64,000 nucleotides of DNA from CAVPNY01 sp963706905 (lineage in GTDB: Bacteria; Chloroflexota; Anaerolineae; Anaerolineales; UBA4823). Both the position numbers and the translations under genes were made by a program. The DNA lies in contig CAVPNY010000009.1 in assembly GCA_963706905.1 (NCBI GenBank), forward strand, positions 496,001 to 560,000, written 5' to 3'. Within the stretch, counting starts at the first letter, position 1, and the number at the start of each line of letters is the position of its first letter. The notes under the pieces are model-generated. The model worked only from the letters and a program-made list of their open reading frames with translations. It did not search any database and was not told the DNA's origin. Shown piece by piece: positions 62,093-64,000 of this stretch.

Positions 62093-63700
62093 ATGACATG
62101 GTTTCAACGCAAGAAGAATAACAAAGAGAATGAGGTGGAGGTCGAGCCGACCGCGGACCAGACAGCCCTGGCAGTTTCTGCTGGGGTAGGAACTAGCCCA
62201 ACAACAGTGACCAACATGCTGGATGTCGACATCGCGCCGGACGATCCGCTACTGGCTTATATCCTGAGCTCGCCGGGCATCATCCAGGTGGACCGGCTTA
62301 ACCTGGACTCGCCAGCATTAGGCGAGCTGAAGGAAGCGCAGGTGCGCCTGGCAGTGCCTCTGATCAGCCAGGGGGAGTTGATCGGCCTGCTGAACCTGGG
62401 CTCGCGATTGAGCGAGGCGGATTACTCTACGGACGATTTCCGCCTGCTGAGCACGTTAGCCACCCAGGCTGCCCCCGCCCTGCGCGTCGCCCAACTGGCT
62501 CGCCAGCAACAGGCCGAAGCGCGCCAGCGTGAGCGCATGGAGCAGGAGCTGCGCGTAGCGCGCGTGGTGCAACAAACCCTGCTGCCGAAGGAAGTGCCCA
62601 CCCTGGACGGCTGGCAGATCGACGCTTACTGGCAACCAGCGCGCACCGTCAGCGGAGATTTTTACGATTTCATCGCATTTGACGACGGGCGGATGGGCTT
62701 TATCGTCGCGGATGTGACTGATAAGGGCGTACCGGCAGCCCTGGTGATGGCCACATCGCGCAGCGTGCTGCGGGCAGTCGCCGAAAGGGTGGTCTCACCT
62801 GGCGCGGTGCTGCAACAAGCCAATAATCTGCTCTGCCCCAGCATGCCCGCCAAGATGTTTGTCACCTGCCTGTATGCCGTGCTGGATCCAACCAGCGGCG
62901 TGCTGTGTTACGCGAACGCCGGGCACAACCCTCCTTTCCAGCACCATGGGGAAAATATCGTCGAGCTGCGGGCGCGCGGCATGCCGCTGGGATTGATGCC
63001 GGATTGGACCTATGAAGAGAAAGAAACCCGGCTAATGCCAGGCGACAACGTGATGATGTACAGCGATGGCCTGGTAGAGGCGCACGATACACAGGGTGAG
63101 ATGTTCGGCTACCAGCGTATGCGTGGGGTAATTTCACAGCCAAGATGCGGCGAGGAGCTGATCCAGTGCATGCTCGATGAGCTGCACGGCTTCACCGGCC
63201 CGGAATGGGAGCAAGAAGACGATGTGACTTTCGTCACCCTCAACTGCCTGGCTCTGCCTGATCCGGCACAGCTTGATGTCAGCGAGCAGTTGCTGGCAGA
63301 GTTTGTGCTGCCCAGCCGCCTCGGCGAGGAAAAGCAGTTGATCCGTAAAGTTACGGAAGCGGTTGCTCCGCTGAACCTGGATCAGCATCTTGTAGAACGC
63401 CTGAGACGCTCGGTAGCGGAGGCGACCATGAATGCCATGGAACATGGCAACCATTTTCAGGAAGATAAGCCGGTCACCGTGCGCGTGCTGGCTGGCCCCG
63501 ACCGCCTGATCGCACGGGTGGAGGACCTGGGCGGCGACGCGCTTATCCCCACGGCGACCAAACCAGATTTACAAGCCAAGCTGCAGGGAGAGCAATCCCC
63601 GCGTGGCTGGGGCTTGTTCTTAATCCAGAAGATGGTGGATGAGATGAACACTTATTCAAACGGCGACCGGCATGTGATCGAGCTGGTGCTGATGCGTTAG
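62093..63700 (+). CDS. GAF - SpoIIE/PP2C phosphatase - HATPase switch protein
   Basis: 535 residues, cytoplasmic. A partial GAF domain (about 50-140, 'LAVPLISQGELIGLLNLG'), a coiled coil (about 142-165), a SpoIIE/RsbU-type PP2C phosphatase with 'VSGDFYDFIAFDD', 'VADVTDKGVPAALVM', 'MYSDGLVEA' and 'EQEDDVTFVTL', and a C-terminal RsbW-like HATPase ('VAEATMNAMEHGNHF', 'RGWGLFLIQKMVDEM'). Phosphatase and anti-sigma-like kinase are thus in one chain. The STAS gene 15 bp downstream is the expected substrate. Start ATG 62093 lies 30 bp after the CGTAACG promoter's -10. Confidence 0.9.
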   Translation: MTWFQRKKNNKENEVEVEPTADQTALAVSAGVGTSPTTVTNMLDVDIAPDDPLLAYILSSPGIIQVDRLNLDSPALGELKEAQVRLAVPLISQGELIGLLNLGSRLSEADYSTDDFRLLSTLATQAAPALRVAQLARQQQAEARQRERMEQELRVARVVQQTLLPKEVPTLDGWQIDAYWQPARTVSGDFYDFIAFDDGRMGFIVADVTDKGVPAALVMATSRSVLRAVAERVVSPGAVLQQANNLLCPSMPAKMFVTCLYAVLDPTSGVLCYANAGHNPPFQHHGENIVELRARGMPLGLMPDWTYEEKETRLMPGDNVMMYSDGLVEAHDTQGEMFGYQRMRGVISQPRCGEELIQCMLDELHGFTGPEWEQEDDVTFVTLNCLALPDPAQLDVSEQLLAEFVLPSRLGEEKQLIRKVTEAVAPLNLDQHLVERLRRSVAEATMNAMEHGNHFQEDKPVTVRVLAGPDRLIARVEDLGGDALIPTATKPDLQAKLQGEQSPRGWGLFLIQKMVDEMNTYSNGDRHVIELVLMR

Positions 63701-63715
63701 GAGAATACAAAGATC

Positions 63716-64000
63716 ATGGAAGACAATACCTTCACTGCCCACGTTCGAAAACAGCCCGGCACCTCCATTATCGACCTCAAAGGTGAGATCGATGCCTTTG
63801 CGGATGAAGCGCTCAACACCGCCTACTCCGAGGCAGCCAGCGATTCCCCGCACACCATTGTGTTGAATTTTTCCCAGGCCAGTTATATCAACAGCACCGG
63901 CATCGCCTTGATCGTCAGCTTGCTGGCAAAGGCGCGCATCGCTAAATGCAAGCTGGTGGTGTATGGATTGAGCGACTATTACCGGGAGCTCTTTGATATC
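63716..64000 (+). CDS. STAS-domain anti-anti-sigma factor, partial
   Basis: First 95 residues; the gene runs off the window. SpoIIAA/RsbV-like STAS fold with 'IIDLKGEIDAF' and the phospho-site region 'YINSTGIALIVSLL' (Ser/Thr about 60-61). Phosphorylation by an RsbW-like HATPase and dephosphorylation by a SpoIIE-type phosphatase would control its partner binding. No sigma factor is visible in the window. Confidence 0.9.
   Translation, partial: MEDNTFTAHVRKQPGTSIIDLKGEIDAFADEALNTAYSEAASDSPHTIVLNFSQASYINSTGIALIVSLLAKARIAKCKLVVYGLSDYYRELFDI

Overview
The window reads as a chromosomal piece of a Chloroflexota bacterium, most likely Anaerolineae-like. This is an inference. It rests on a RibXYZ riboflavin ABC importer behind an FMN riboswitch, lipoprotein multiheme cytochromes, MurJ, and a family of kinase-less 'ERQQTKW' membrane proteins next to a SpoIIE-type switch protein. 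No rRNA, tRNA, CRISPR or transposase was seen.

Layout. 1-9.8 kb: cytochrome c maturation genes (ccmF partial, ccmE with a Cys haem-binding motif), a NarL-type two-component pair, and three secreted multihaem cytochromes (8, 9 and 10 CX2-4CH sites). 9.9-14.2 kb: a zinc-ribbon membrane protein, the ribXYZ importer with its FMN riboswitch and two tandem terminators, and a small membrane protein. 14.28-14.48 kb: a compact orphan transcription unit with promoter, sequesterable Shine-Dalgarno, 18-codon ORF, long hairpin and terminator. 14.5-21.3 kb: HIT/thiolase/3-hydroxyacyl-CoA dehydrogenase on the minus strand, then xseA-zinc ribbon-xseB, PAP2-like protein, lipid kinase and acyltransferase on the plus strand. 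21.4-28.4 kb: PD40 beta-propeller lipoprotein, a lipoprotein gene with an in-frame amber stop, and an ACP / MBOAT-SGNH / MurJ envelope operon. 28.9-35.8 kb: CutA, a MacAB-type exporter, and two tandem GltD-like flavoproteins behind a CRP/FNR-like site. 35.9-44.4 kb: gyrA, birA and the classic rpsB-tsf-pyrH-frr-uppS-cdsA cluster. 44.4-47.3 kb: DinB-like protein, XRE regulator with membrane partner, and metK under a SAM-I riboswitch.

47.4-64 kb is the most unusual region. A SARP-type giant regulator (BTAD, AAA, TPR) is divergent from an 11.5-kb array of eight paralogous membrane sensors, mostly joined by ATGA start/stop overlaps. N-terminal sensor parts differ widely, two being PDZ-like. All eight share a near-identical C-terminal module that ends without a kinase domain. 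After the array come a Rieske-fold protein that has lost three of four cluster ligands, a GAF-PP2C(SpoIIE)-HATPase switch protein and a STAS anti-anti-sigma factor, cut by the window end. The array promoter and the switch-protein promoter both carry a CGTAACG direct repeat with 12-bp period and exactly 20 bp to the -10 box. This suggests one regulon controlled by the adjacent SARP protein.

Several genes carry single-base frameshifts: one each in the octahaem cytochrome and the MBOAT gene, and eight inside the sensor array. Assembly error cannot be excluded from sequence alone.
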